Below, piece after piece: positions 1-10,568 of a DNA stretch of 64,000 nt; positions within the stretch are counted from its first letter, which is position 1, and each line of letters starts with the position of its first letter. The translations under genes were made by a program, and so were the position numbers. The stretch is from Bufo bufo (Eukaryota > Chordata > Amphibia > Anura > Bufonidae): positions 48,948,323 to 49,012,322 of the forward strand of contig NC_053398.1 in the NCBI RefSeq assembly GCF_905171765.1. Reading direction: 5' to 3'. The notes below the pieces were generated by a model. The model made no database searches. It saw only the letters and a list, made by a program, of their open reading frames with translations, and was not told the DNA's origin.

Positions 1-386
1 TGTGCTGTCCGTTTCCGTTGTTCCGTTCCGCATGTCCATTTAAATATAAAACATGTCCTATTCTTTTCCTGAAAAATCGGATCCTGGTACAATACAAAGT
101 CAATGGATCCGCAAAAAACGGATGACATACGGATGTCATTCCGTATGTCATCCGTTTTATACGGAATCCGTTCCTGGAAATTACATTTAATTTTTTTTTT
201 TTTTTTTTACAGAAATCCAAACAACTTTATTTGCTTAGTGAAATTTATACATGTTTCCGTTTTTTGCGGATCAACAAAAACGGATGACATACGGATGACA
301 TACGGAAACATTTTCAGGAACAACGGATCCGCAAAAAACGGACAGAAAATCGGATTATAGAAAAATACTGACGTGTGAATGTAGCC
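1..386. mobile_element. Foldback MITE copy, left side cut by window edge
   Basis: This segment is the inverted counterpart of 389-610: both contain the same GGATCCG-rich blocks and a GACATACGGATG block in opposite orientation. Its right end is GTGTGAATGTAGCC followed by TAA. There is no coding capacity. The ends and the TWA-like flank suggest a non-autonomous DNA element (PIF/Harbinger-like by TSD, inferred). Confidence 0.6.
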
Positions 387-388
387 TA

Positions 389-727
389 AGGCTACATTCA
401 CATGTCAATATTTTTCTATAATCCGATTTTCTGTCCGTTTTTTGCGGATCCGTTGTTCCTGAAAATGTTTCCGTATGTCATCCGTATGTCATCCGTTTTT
501 TGCGGATCCATTGACTTTGTATTGTACCAGGATCCGATTTTTCAGGAAAAGAATAGGACATGTTTTATATTTAAACGGACATGCGGAACGGAACAACGGA
601 AACGGACAGCACACATTGTGCTGTCCGTTTTTTTCCAGGACCCATTGAAAATGAATGGGTCCAGATCTGGTCCAGAAAAAACGGAACAGATCAGGAAAGA
701 AAAAACGGACGTGTGAATGGACCCTTA
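389..727. mobile_element. Foldback MITE, second copy back-to-back
   Basis: It begins GGCTACATTCACATG directly after the TAA shared with the previous element and ends GTGTGAATGGACCC before TTA. The interior repeats the left neighbour in inverted orientation. The two ends are only partly complementary, so it has diverged or is a composite. Short reading frames inside are artefacts of the repeat. Confidence 0.55.
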
Positions 728-1040
728 TATACTGTAATACAAGCAGAGTATGAAACTAGACCGATCTCATGGACAGTTTGCTTTTATTCTTAGGTGTGGA
801 AATTGACCTTCTTTTGAAATCTGCAGCCTGTCAATTGTTGCGTTTTTCTTGTGCAGATTTGACCCTTTTCAATAGAAGAGTGAGATCTGTGGAAAATATG
901 CATCAAATTTGCACCAAAACCGCGATAAATAGTGGGTATGAGACATGTAACTGTCTGACAGGCAGGGCTCCATAGGAACATTGCTGTGGCCAGGCCTCGG
1001 CTGCCATAACAGCCGTTTGGGCTCCCGGGGAAAGCCCTCT
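728..1040. other. No feature recognised
   Basis: Unique-looking sequence with no convincing frame, RNA gene or terminal repeats. Confidence 0.4.
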
Positions 1041-1530
1041 AAGGCTACTTTCACACCTGCGTTAGGTGCGGATCCGTCTGGTATCTGCACAGACGGATCC
1101 ACACGTATAATGCAAACGCTTGTATCCGTTTAGAATGGATCCGTTTGCATTATTCTTTTCAAAAAAAGTCTAAGTCAAAACGGATCCGTCCTGACTTACA
1201 TTAAAAGTCAATGGGGGACGGATCCGTTTTCAATTGCATCCTATTGTGTCAGTGAAAACGGATCCGTCCCCATTGACTTACATTGTAAGTCAGGACGGAT
1301 CCGTTTGGCTCCGCATCGCCAGGTGGACACCAAAACACTGCAAGCAGCGTTTTGGTGTCCACATCCAGTGCGGAATGGAGGCGGAACGGAGCCAAACTGA
1401 TGCATTCTGAGCGGATCCTTATCCATTCAGAATGCATTGGGGCTGAACTGATCCGTTTTGAACCGTTTGTGAGAGCCCTGAAACGGATCTCACAAACGGA
1501 ATTCCAAACGCCAGTGTGAAAGTAGCCTTA
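1041..1530. mobile_element. MITE with GGCTACTTTCACAC termini
   Basis: The ends are GGCTACTTTCACAC and its complement GTGTGAAAGTAGCC. Subterminal arms are rich in ACGGATCCG and pair with each other (1170-1240 against 1250-1310). The flanks are TAA on the left and TTA on the right, compatible with a TWA target with one change. It belongs to the same family as 13484-13976. Confidence 0.7.
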
Positions 1531-1968
1531 GATGCCAGGGTCACAACTAACCATGGCATCTGAGAGGTTAAACGTCCATGATCAGCAATCATGGATATTG
1601 CCTCCAGGTGACTGCTGTGGAAAATAGCAGGCATCAGGTGGCTGGAGGCCATACAGCTTCGGAGCGGGTGCCATTTTTAAAGAGAAGACTTGCTCCATAC
1701 ATGTATGGTGCATGTCATTAAGGGGTTAAAAAAAGTTAGTGACCTGGGGTAAAACTAATTAACATCGCTATTCACATCCTTTTTCAGTACTGAAGTGAGT
1801 GGTGTAAAAATGCAAAAAGTTTTAAAATATTTGGGCAAAAAAAGGCCAAAAGTTTGGAAAGACCCTATTTTGCAACTTTTTGAAGCTAAACTTTTCAGGT
1901 GCATGACTTAATTCCCCCAAACTATTTTACCTCAACTGCTGTATTTGTAAAACCACTGCCAAAGGAAC
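1531..1968. other. No gene recognised
   Basis: AT-rich spacer. A short imperfect palindrome around an ATGATCAGCAATCAT block lies near 1577-1591. Nothing coding was seen. Confidence 0.35.
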
Positions 1969-2040
1969 TGACCCCGATGTGATTTGAACGCGCAACCTTC
2001 TGATCTGGAATCAGACGCGCTACTGTTGCACCACAAGGTC
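1969..2040 (-). pseudogene. Decayed tRNA-Trp(CCA)
   Basis: This 72-nt segment is colinear with the intact tRNA-Trp genes at 2637, 5715 and 6453 and keeps the CCA anticodon in a TTCCAGA loop. It carries substitutions in the acceptor, D, anticodon-loop and T-arm. The T stem no longer pairs fully because GCGCG faces CACAT. AAAA at 1949-1952 would give a TTTT terminator. It is probably a pseudogene or a weakly folding tRNA. Confidence 0.7.
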
Positions 2041-2636
2041 AACTGCATTGTCATGCAAAATAGTGATCCCTCTATCACCGTAAGGGTCACACCGGCTTTA
2101 AACCAACTGGCACAAGCTGCTCGGAATACTGTACACACTTTGGGACTTGTAAACCCGTTATTGGGTGTAGTAAGAGCACTTGAATTCACGCCATTAATCC
2201 GTTGGATGGGATCGGGTACACAGATATTTAGAGATGGGGTAATAGCAACACTTGAAGAGATGCAGCACAGGCAGGGGAAACGGGGAATCAGTTGGTTTTG
2301 ATATAACCAACTGTATTCGGCTTATATTCCTACAGAACAATCTTCTTTCTTCACAGTTGATCCTAGTAACGTTAAACTTGTCCTCACCTGGGCAGCAGAG
2401 ATGGAGTTGAGAGATTACTTGACTAACTCAGAACCTCCCCCCCACCAAATGGACCATCAGCATACCAAGAGAGCCTATCTCTTATCCATTCACAAAATGC
2501 AAGCATTCCATATAGTGCCCCATTGCTGCTGTTGGCTCCAAGGAAGGAATTTTCTTTTCTCCTTCAATAGAACAGGACTCTCTGGGAAATCAGACTCTTT
2601 ACTCCGGTAAATGGTATGATCTGTGATAAAACATTT
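2041..2636. repeat. Spacer unit duplicated with tRNA-Trp
   Basis: The right part (about 2500-2636) matches 6320-6452 next to another tRNA-Trp. A block with GTGATCCCTCTATCAC at about 2060-2075 recurs beside the copies at 2637 and 5715. No coding sequence is supported. It reads as spacer carried along in tRNA gene duplication. Confidence 0.65.
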
Positions 2637-2708
2637 TGACCCCGACGTGATTTGAACACGCAACCTTCTGATCTGGAGTCAGACGCGCTACCGTTGCGCC
2701 ACGAGGTC
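2637..2708 (-). tRNA. tRNA-Trp(CCA)
   Basis: It has the canonical 72-nt eukaryotic tRNA-Trp form on the minus strand: a 7-bp acceptor stem GACCTCG with CGGGGTC, the loop CTCCAGA giving anticodon CCA, a paired T arm with TTCAAAT, and discriminator A. The A box and B box are intact. A Pol III terminator (TTTT on the minus strand) is at 2628-2631. It is identical in sequence to the copies at 5715 and 6453. Confidence 0.97.
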
Positions 2709-3250
2709 ATCTGCCTCAGTCTGTTCAAGATTACTTTGTCATGCAAACAGTGATCCCTCTATCACATAAGGCAGATGTTGGGTTTCCACCGTGGGCCGTC
2801 CGCACCTGCACTTCCATTCCGCAGCCCCACAACAAAAAAATAAAAAAAATACATGTCCTTTTCTTGTCTGTTTTGCAGACAATGATAGGAGATTTCTTCT
2901 GGAGTAAAAAAAATTATAAAAATGGTGGCCTGCACTCGGCCGGTATCCGTGTTTCGCAGATCCGCAAAACACTTAAGGCCATGTGCATGAGCCCTGAAAG
3001 GAAGGTTCACCATCAGAGAACCACTGTTTAGAAGGGCTTTAGGAACTCAGAAAATGACTAGTTCATACCAATTACCTAAACTGCGTTAGGTTACGGTAAT
3101 ATCTGTTGCGGCCAGGATCGCAACGGCATCGGAGTGTACCAGTGATCCTATAGAAATGGATGGGGTTGCACGTGTGCCACAACCGTGACCCCTGAATCAC
3201 AAAAAAATTCAAGAGTTAGATTTTTTTGCGATTCAGGGGTCACGGCACAC
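2709..3250. repeat. tRNA-flanking segment, duplicated at 5787-6090
   Basis: From the tRNA boundary, this stretch follows the same order of blocks as 5787-6090: a CTCTATCACATAAG block, a CCGTCCGCACCTGCAC block, a TTGCAGACAA block, then CGTGACCCCTGAA. It includes a hairpin at about 3185-3245 whose arms carry GTGACCCCTGAATC and its complement. No gene is seen. Confidence 0.65.
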
Positions 3251-3259
3251 ATGCGACTC

Positions 3260-4160
3260 GTATTGCGATTAGGGTTGTCACGATAACCAAAATTTGGATT
3301 TGATTTGGATACCATAAAAAGTATTGTGATACTTAATACCACGCGAAAAAATAAAACACCAAAAAATCCATGTGCATTCCACATTGGAATGTCCAGCCCA
3401 TCATAGAACAGTCCTATCCTATTTTTGGGGGGACAAGGTAACAAAAAAATGTCGAATCACGTTTTTTTAGTTGTTTTTTTTCTCTGTTACGGCGTTCACT
3501 GCATAGGAGATATTTTTTTATAGTTTGGACTTTTTTGGACATGGCGATACATAATATGTTTATTTATTCATTGTTTATATATTTTATATGTAAAATTGGG
3601 AAAAGGAGTGATTTAAACTTAATATTTTGGTGTTTTGGTTTTTATTTTTTTTACTTTTTATTTAATAACCTTTAACCCCCTTAGGGACAAGAAGCTGGGA
3701 TCTTTTAATCCCTTGTCCTATTCACCCTAATAGAGCTCTGCGGCACCTGAGGGGTTAATTGCCACGGCTTGCAGCACCTTGTCATAGAGGCCGGATGCCG
3801 GGTATGTGATTCTGCCACCGGCACCCGCCGCCTTTAATTAAAATAATAAATTAGTTTTCTTCATTGGTGGCGCAATGAACCCTCCCCAACCCCAGTATTA
3901 TAAATTATAATCATTGGTGGCGCAGTGGCCACAGCCCCTCCCCTTCTCCGCCCCTCTCTCTTCTCATTGGTGTCAGCAGCAGTAGCCGCACACTAGGGAA
4001 GGAGAGACTCTTTCTCCACTATGTTGCTGAGGAGAACATGGCCCCCGCTGAGAGCGGAGCGTGCCATGTTCTCTGATACTAGGCTGCGCAGTAGTGCAGC
4101 CTAGTATCGGTAAATGACAAATCCTGATATCGTATCGATCCGGGTACAAAAGTATTGATT
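3260..4160. mobile_element. DNA-transposon remnant, GTTGTCACGATA end
   Basis: The left end reads AGGGTTGTCACGATA, a terminus frequent in hAT-like non-autonomous elements. Internal blocks (CCCAATTTTACATATAAAAT-type, TTTATTTATTCATTG) recur inverted at 9766-10075 and partly at 24700-24800. The right part shares GGTGGCGCA blocks with the minisatellite at 8640-9175. The right terminus is unclear. No transposase is present. Confidence 0.45.
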
Positions 4161-4166
4161 GGGTAT

Positions 4167-4594
4167 CTTAAAACCTTCTACCCCGGGCCAGTTTTCACCC
4201 TTCTGCCCAGGCCATTTTTTGCAAATCTGACATGTGTCACTTTATGTGGTAATAACTTTGGAACACTTTTATTTATCCAAGCCATTCTGAGATTGTTTTC
4301 TCGTGACACATTGTACTTCATGATAGTCATAAATTTGAGTCAATATATATTCACCTTTATTTATGAAAAAAAATCCCAAATTTATCAAAAGTTGAAAAAT
4401 TAGCAATTTTCTAAATTTCAATTTCTCTGCTTTTAAAACAGAAAGTGATACCTCATAAAATATTCATTAATTAACATTCCCCATATGTCTACTTTATGTT
4501 GGCATAATTTTGGAAATGTCATTTTATTTTTTTAGGAAGTTAAAAAAAAAGTGCCCAATTCTTAATTTTTAAGAAAATTTCCAAATCCCACTTT
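4167..4594. mobile_element. AT-rich fragment of a TTAA-type element
   Basis: It starts TTAAAACCTTCTACCCC, similar to the TTAACCCCTT start at 23847, and continues as AT-rich non-coding sequence up to the foldback at 4595. I infer that it is the left part of a TTAA element. Its right end cannot be identified. Confidence 0.35.
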
Positions 4595-5166
4595 TTAAAG
4601 GGAGTCTGTCACCAACCTGACTGGTTTTAAACCGATCACATAGTTCAGTGGGACACAAAGACATGACACAGATGTTACCTTTATTTAATTTTTCAGATCA
4701 TCCAAATCGCCCAAAAAGTCGTTTTTTATTATATGCTAATGAGCCGTCGCAAGTGCCCAGGGGCGGGGAGTTTGCTGAAAGTGCCCAAGTTCCCCCGCCT
4801 CACTCGCGCCTAACTTCGCCCCTCAGTAAACTCCGGCCAGCCCTGTGACTTCATATATCCCTATAGGCCGTTCGCGCATCGCTGCCGGGCCCGGGCATGC
4901 GCAGTGTTCTGCCCACAGTGGGAAGAGGCACAGATATGTAGTGCGCATGCGCCAGTTACTGGCGTAAAATCTGCGCATGCGCACTGCATATCTCTGTGCC
5001 TCTGCGATGCACGAACGGCCTATAGGGAAATATGATGTCACAGAGCCACATGGCTGGCCTGAGCTTACTGAGGGGCGGAGTTAGGCGCGAGTGAGGCGGG
5101 GGAACTTGGGCACTTTCTGCAAACTCTCCGCCCCTGGGCACTTGCGACGGCTCATTAGCATAAAAT
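4595..5166. mobile_element. Long foldback element
   Basis: The outer left end is TTAAAGGGAGTCTGTCACC. The arms at about 4731-4860 and 5030-5166 are near-perfect inverted copies (CTCATTAGC, AGTTAGGCGCGAG, GGCCTATAGGG blocks) around a GC-rich centre near 4950 containing GCGCATGC repeats. Frames inside are mirror artefacts. It resembles 34430-35061 in its end sequence. Confidence 0.65.
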
Positions 5167-5714
5167 AATGAGGGTCGAAATGTGCATACACTGGAACCTA
5201 TGACCCTGAAAATCCTGAATTGCCCTAGAATAGTGTCAGACCTGTTCCTTCCAATATGAGAGAACAAGCGTCTCCCTGAGGCCTAGTAACAAAAGACAGA
5301 GGGGAAACAACAAAATATAAAAGGGAAGTAACACTTAATGTCTCAGAACTCAGAAGAGGACTACACACCAGCTTTTCCAATACAAAACTGAAGCTATCAA
5401 CCACATAGCATGATAGGTGACGGACGGGGTGGATCATGTGATATATTTATGGACGCGGTGATACCTAATATGTGTGTTTTTTCCTTTTTTTTTCTATTTT
5501 TTATTATAAAATCAGGGGAAAGGGGCGTTTTTTTCTTTTTTTACTTAAAACTTTATTAAAAACACTTCTTTTTACTTTTTATTTTTACTTTATTTCTGTC
5601 CCACTCTGAAACTTCAACTTTTGAGAGTCTGATCCCCTCTGCAATGCATTATAATACATCTGTATTGTAATACATTGCCTGTTAGAGTAATAAATGTAAA
5701 AAAAAAAAAAACTC
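5167..5714. other. No gene recognised; AT-rich tail
   Basis: Non-coding sequence. The right half (about 5450-5710) is rich in T and A runs and ends in an A tract (about 5700-5711) that supplies the terminator of the next tRNA gene. Confidence 0.35.
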
Positions 5715-5786
5715 TGACCCCGACGTGATTTGAACACGCAACCTTCTGATCTGGAGTCAGACGCGCTACCGTTGCGCCACGAGGTC
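5715..5786 (-). tRNA. tRNA-Trp(CCA)
   Basis: Identical to the intact copy at 2637-2708, with all arms paired and anticodon CCA. A long A run directly on its low-coordinate side gives a strong Pol III T-run terminator. The high-coordinate flank matches that of the 2637 copy, showing common descent by duplication. Confidence 0.97.
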
Positions 5787-6452
5787 AGCTGTCACATTAT
5801 GTATAGGATTACTTTGCCATCCAAACAGTGATCCCTCTATCACATAAGAGAGATGTTGTCCGTGGGCTGTCCGCACCTGCACTTCCGTTCCACAGCCCCA
5901 CAAAAAAAATGAAAAAATACATGTCCTATTATTGTCTGTTTTGCAGACAAGGATAGGAGATTTTTAATGGAGTAAAAAAAAAATGGTGGCCTGCACTCGG
6001 CCGATATCCGTGTGTCTCAGATCCGCAAAACACGTGTGCCACGACTGTGACCCCTGAACCACAAAAAATTAAACAGTTATTTTGCAACTTGTATTGTGAC
6101 TCTCTTTCAGTTCTATGGGATCATCGCTACACTGCGATCCCCGGTGATCCTGGCCACAACAGCTGCCATGCTCTTAATGATACTGGAAAAGACAGCAAGT
6201 GTGAGAAACTTAAATCCTGGCCCCTTATCTCTCCAGACATCCCCCCCTCCCCAAAGGAAAAAAAAAATCGAAGGATTTCATCAATGGACCTTCTGCATAC
6301 TCAGAAAATGCATTGTATATAGTGCCTGCATGCTGCTGATGGCTTCAGGGAAAGAAAGGAATTTTCTTTTCCTCTCCAACATTACAGGACTTTCTGGGAA
6401 ACCTAACAGTATCTTTACTCTGTTAAATAGTACAATCTGTGATAAAACATCT
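5787..6452. repeat. Duplicated tRNA-Trp spacer
   Basis: Its left part copies 2709-3220 in a shortened form and its right part (6320-6452) copies 2500-2636. The order tRNA-spacer-tRNA therefore parallels the pair at 1969/2637. No gene is seen. Confidence 0.65.
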
Positions 6453-6524
6453 TGACCCCGACGTGATTTGAACACGCAACCTTCTGATCTGGAGTCAGAC
6501 GCGCTACCGTTGCGCCACGAGGTC
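6453..6524 (-). tRNA. tRNA-Trp(CCA)
   Basis: Third intact copy, the same 72-nt sequence with anticodon CCA. A TTTT terminator lies on the minus strand at 6444-6447. The low-coordinate flank matches that of the 2637 copy, including a CTGTGATAAAACAT block. Confidence 0.97.
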
Positions 6525-6820
6525 AGCTGCTGGAGTCAATGGGTGCTGTAGTTTGGTGTTTAGGTTACTAACCGTATTTTTGGGCAAATAACTAGAAAGT
6601 GCAGGGTGAAAATTTCCACTAAAAACAGTCTATGATGTTCCCCGAGTCACAGGAGGCAGCTGTGCAAAATTTTGTGATTGTAAATGCGACGGTGCGGATC
6701 CCTTTAGTGGACATGCACACATACACTCAGCTTTCTATATTAGATATTCATGATCCATAAGATAAACACTTCACTGGTCCACAAAAGAGAAAACATTCAT
6801 AAAACTTTACGAAAATAATC

Positions 6821-6902
6821 CGACGAGGATGGGATTCGAACCCACGCGTGCAGAGCACAATGGATTAGCAGTCCATCGCCTTAACCACTCGGCCACCTCG
6901 TC
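6821..6902 (-). tRNA. tRNA-Ser(GCT)
   Basis: This is an 82-nt class II tRNA on the minus strand: acceptor GACGAGG pairing with CCTCGTC, anticodon loop CTGCTAA giving GCT, a long variable arm, T loop TTCGAAT and discriminator G. The terminator is TTTT at 6812-6815. All arms pair. Confidence 0.96.
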
Positions 6903-7490
6903 CTATTGGTAGGATTTCTTTGAAAGCTATGCCCTTGAGTGTCTAAGGTTGAACTGTATGCAAACCTTTAAAGAGGCTCTTTAATGCTGAAGAAAATTTA
7001 TCATGATTCTGGAAAGTGTCTAAAAAGAGAAGCAAAAAAACCTTGTCATTGTGTCCCAGTGCCACAGCTCTCACCCTGCTTCTGATGTCGCCCCAGACCC
7101 GAAATGGTGACATGTCGTATACAGGAACATGTCTGCTACAGCCAAGCAATGGCCTCAGCAGTGATGTAGGAATTAATGGCACATTAGCGCACAGATCATG
7201 TGCTTGAATGTATGGCACATCACCACTTCTGGACTGGCGCAGGCCCGGAAAGGCCCATTTCTTTGCAACGCCAACTCATCCATTTCAAACTAGAGTTGCC
7301 AGAGAAAAACTCTGAGCGAGTCTGATTGACACCAACTCTCCGAGCCATTTATCGCTATATGTAGCACTGTGCCACAAGCATTTTCTACATGACCACATAA
7401 AACAGCATCCTTTTTTTCTATAGAACATTATAAAATCTTAATTGCTTACTGATCAATTTAATGTACAAAATACATAAAAGAAAACAAACA
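6903..7490. other. Inter-tRNA spacer, no gene recognised
   Basis: No long frame with credible composition and no repeat ends were seen. Confidence 0.35.
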
Positions 7491-7562
7491 TGGAGATGCC
7501 GGGGATTGAACCCGGGGCCTCACACATGCGAAGCGTGCGCTCTACCACTGAGCTACATCCCC
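7491..7562 (-). tRNA. tRNA-Ala(CGC)
   Basis: 72 nt on the minus strand. Acceptor GGGGATG pairs with CATCTCC, the anticodon loop TTCGCAT gives CGC, the T arm CCGGG-TTCAATC-CCCGG is intact, and the discriminator is A. The terminator run is at 7481-7484. It is the last member of the local tRNA cluster, which stops at the hAT insertion 63 bp further on. Confidence 0.95.
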
Positions 7563-7904
7563 TCCCTTGGAAACCACCCTTGTTATGAAAAACTGCACAG
7601 TATGTGTCTGAATACTTTCTGCAATACTTATGCCAGTGGTCGGCAAGCCGCGGCTCGCGAGCCACATGCGGCTCTTTACACACTTTAATGCGGCTCTTCT
7701 GCAGGGCTCCAGATGCCATTAGCGACTAGACCCGCCGCCGCAGCTCTGCTCAATACAGCGGCGGGCACAGGAGATGATCGTTCTCAGCAGCGCAGGAGGA
7801 GTCTCTCCCTCCCCCCTGTGCTGCTGCTGTCCCCGCCGCTGCCAATAAGAAGAGGCAGGAGGAGGAGGGGAGGGGCTGTGGCCACTGCGCCACCAATGAA
7901 GAAA

Positions 7905-8115
7905 ACTGACCTGTTAATACAAATACAGGAGGCGGGTGCCGGAATCAAATAGCCGGCACCCGACCTCTGTGACAGGGAGCTGCGATCCGCTGCAGTTGAG
8001 TTAACCCTTCAGGTGCGGTACCTGAGGGGTTAACTGCCGCTGATCGCAGCTCCCTGTCACAAAGGTCGGGTGTCGGCTATTTGATTCCGGCACCCGCCTC
8101 CTGTATTTGTATAAG
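7905..8115. repeat. Palindrome inside the hAT
   Basis: Arms of about 100 bp containing GGAGGCGGGTGCCGGAATC and its complement fold around a centre near 8010 in a GGTGCGGTACCTGAGG region. It is non-coding. Confidence 0.75.
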
Positions 8116-9175
8116 AAACGTTGGTGGCACAGTGCCCCCCCCCCCCCAGTATAATAAACGTTGGTGGCACAGTGCCCCCCCCCCAGTATAATAAACGTTG
8201 GTGGCACAGTGCGCCACCCCCCCCCCCCAGTATAATAAACGTTGGTGGCACAGTGCGCCCCCCCCCCCCCAGTATAATAAACGTTGGTGGCACAGTGCGC
8301 CCCCCCTCCCCCAGTATAATAAACGTTGGTGGCACAGTGGGAAGTGCCAATGAGGGTTAAAAATAATAAAAGAAAATTAACTCACCTCCTCCAGTTGATC
8401 AGGTAGCTGCCGGTCTCCTGTTCTTACTTCTTTCTAGTTTCTTCAGGACCTGTGGTGACGTCACTGAGCTCATCACATGGCCCATTACCATGGTGATGGA
8501 TCATGTGATGAGCACAGTGATGTCACCACAGGTCCTGCGTCCTGAAGAAACTAGAAAGAAGTAAGAACAGGAGACGATCAATTGGAGGAGGTGAGTTAAT
8601 TATTTTTTTATTTTTTAACCCTCATTGGCACTGCCCACTGCGCCACCAATGTTTATTATATTGAGGGGGGGCGCACTGCGCCACCAATGTTTATTATATT
8701 GGGGTGATGGGGGGGGCGCACTGCGCCACCAATGTTTACTATACTGGGGTGTTGGGGGGGCGCACTGCGCCACCAATGTTTATTATATTGGGGTGATGGG
8801 GGGGGCGCACTGCGCCACCAATGTTTATTATACTGGGGTGATGGGGGGGGCGCACTGCGCCACCAATGTTTATTATACTGGGGTGATGGGGGGGGCGCAC
8901 TGCGCCACCAATGTTTATTATATTGAGGGGGGGCGCACTGCGCCACCAATGTTTATTATATTGGGGTGATGGGGGGGCGCACTGCGCCACCAATGTTTAT
9001 TATATTGAGGGGGGGCGCACTGCGCCACCAATGTTTATTATATTGGGGTGATGGGGGGGGGCGCACTGCGCCACCAATGTTTATTATATTGAGGGGGGCG
9101 CACTGCACCACCAATGTTTATTATATTGGGGTGATGGGGGGGCGCACTGCGCCACCAATGTTTATTATATTGACC
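8115..9175. repeat. Inverted pair of G/C-run minisatellites
   Basis: On the left, 5-6 units of about 40 bp (ATAAACGTTGGTGGCACAGTG plus a variable C run) span 8120-8340. On the right, about 12 units of 42-45 bp in the opposite orientation (CACTGCGCCACCAATG, TTTATTATA plus a G run) span 8635-9175. Between them an inverted core centred near 8490 pairs GTTCTTACTTCTTTC with its complement. The whole is one foldback whose arms were expanded unequally. Confidence 0.8.
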
Positions 9176-9204
9176 TTGTACTAAGCATTCTGTATTCAGA
9201 ATGC

Positions 9205-9245
9205 TATTATTTTCCCTTATAACCATGTTATAAGGGAAAATAATA
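9205..9245. repeat. Perfect 19-bp-arm hairpin
   Basis: The arm TATTATTTTCCCTTATAAC and its exact complement are separated by a 3-nt loop (CAT). It sits at the boundary between the minisatellite and the next embedded element. Its origin is unknown. Confidence 0.8.
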
Positions 9246-9249
9246 CAGT

Positions 9250-9765
9250 GAATAGACTTTCATCCTAGGAACCATGCGTGAAAATCGCACTTGCTTGCGA
9301 TTTTCACACAGCCCCATTAACTTCTATGGGGCCTGCGTTGCGCGAAAAACGCACAACAGAGCATGCTGCGATTTTCACGCAACGCACAAGTGATGTGTGA
9401 AAATCACCGCTCATGTGCACAGCCCCATAGAAGTGAATGGGTCCGGATTTAGTGCGGGTGCATTCCGGTATTTTGAATGCCGGATCCAGCACTAATACAT
9501 TCCTATGGGGGAAAATGCCGGAGCCGGCATTCAGGCAAATCTTCATTTTTTTTCGCCGGAGATAAAACCGTAGCATGCTACGGTTTTATCTTTTGCCTGA
9601 TCAGTCAAAATGACTGAACTGAAGACATCCTGATGCATCCTGAACGGATTACTCTCCATTCAGAATGCATGGGGATAAAACTGATCAGTTATTTTCCGGT
9701 ATAGAGCCCCTGTGACGGAACTCAGTGCCGGAAATGAAAAACGCTAATGTGAAAGTACTTTAAAA
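9250..9765. mobile_element. Embedded MITE remnant
   Basis: The right end TAATGTGAAAGTACTTTAA resembles the GTGTGAAAGTAGCC family. Internal pairs include GAAAATCGCAC with its complement and ATGCCGGATCC blocks shared with the element at 62844. The left end is eroded. Confidence 0.5.
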
Positions 9766-10095
9766 TATTAAGTTTAAATCCCCCCTTTCCCAATTTTACA
9801 TATAAAATATATAAACAATAAATAAATAAACATATTACATAGCCTTTTTAGTCACCTTGTCACCCCAAAAAATAGCATAGGACTGTTCTATTATGGGCCG
9901 AATGTTTCATAAAATGCGAAATGCACACAGCTTTTTTTGTTGTTTTTTTTTTTTTGCACGGTATTGAGTATCACAATACTTTTTTATGGTGACGAAAGCG
10001 AATCAAAATTTTGGTTTCAAAACAACCCTACGCCGATCTGATCGGCGTAGCGTTGTCACGATACCAAAATTTTGATTCAGTTTCGATTTGGCAAC
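9766..10095. mobile_element. Fragment inverted relative to 3260-3660
   Basis: It repeats, in reverse orientation, the blocks of 3260-3660 (the AATTTTACATATAAAATAT-type core and CACAATACTTTTTTATGG). The right end at 10050-10070 carries CGTTGTCACGATACC, the hAT-like terminus, next to a CGCCGATCAGATCGGCG-type palindrome. Confidence 0.5.
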
Positions 10096-10568
10096 TAAAA
10101 ATTTGATTTGGCTCCTAAATTTTTCAGTTCAGGAGCCAATGGCTACTTGGAATTTTTTTTTAGTCTGGAGCACTGTTCTGTGTGCCCGGCGCCCGCTCCC
10201 CTCCCTCCTCTCGGGGGCGGCAGCCTGCGGCTGTCCTGCCTACATGTGTGCCGTGCGGCGCTCAGGCCAAAGGAGGCGTCACTGACTGTCAGTGGGGCCG
10301 CGGCGGAGGGAGGCGAGGAGGCGGAGCTGCTCTGTCTGCTATGACCTGTAAAAGCTGCCCCTCCAGGCTGGCAGCAGAAGAACACAGTCACAGAGTAACA
10401 CTGAGGCACGACTTGTTGGAACTTGGCCGACCCTGCTGGACTCTAGTCTGGACTCTGGAGAAGACACCTTAAGGCAGAGCCAGCTGAGATTGGAGCCAGG
10501 ACCAGACCGACCCCACTCCAGCCAGACCCCAGTGATATATCAGGTACCGACTTCAACATTGTCCCTCA
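10096..10568. other. GC-rich interior of the hAT, no gene supported
   Basis: Open frames on both strands here are short and of unrelated composition. No motif was recognised. It could be captured flanking sequence. Confidence 0.3.

Noticed and set aside
8057..8969. Gly/Pro/Ile-rich frames of 80-114 codons
   Set aside because: Products of the G- and C-run minisatellites on either side of an inverted core.
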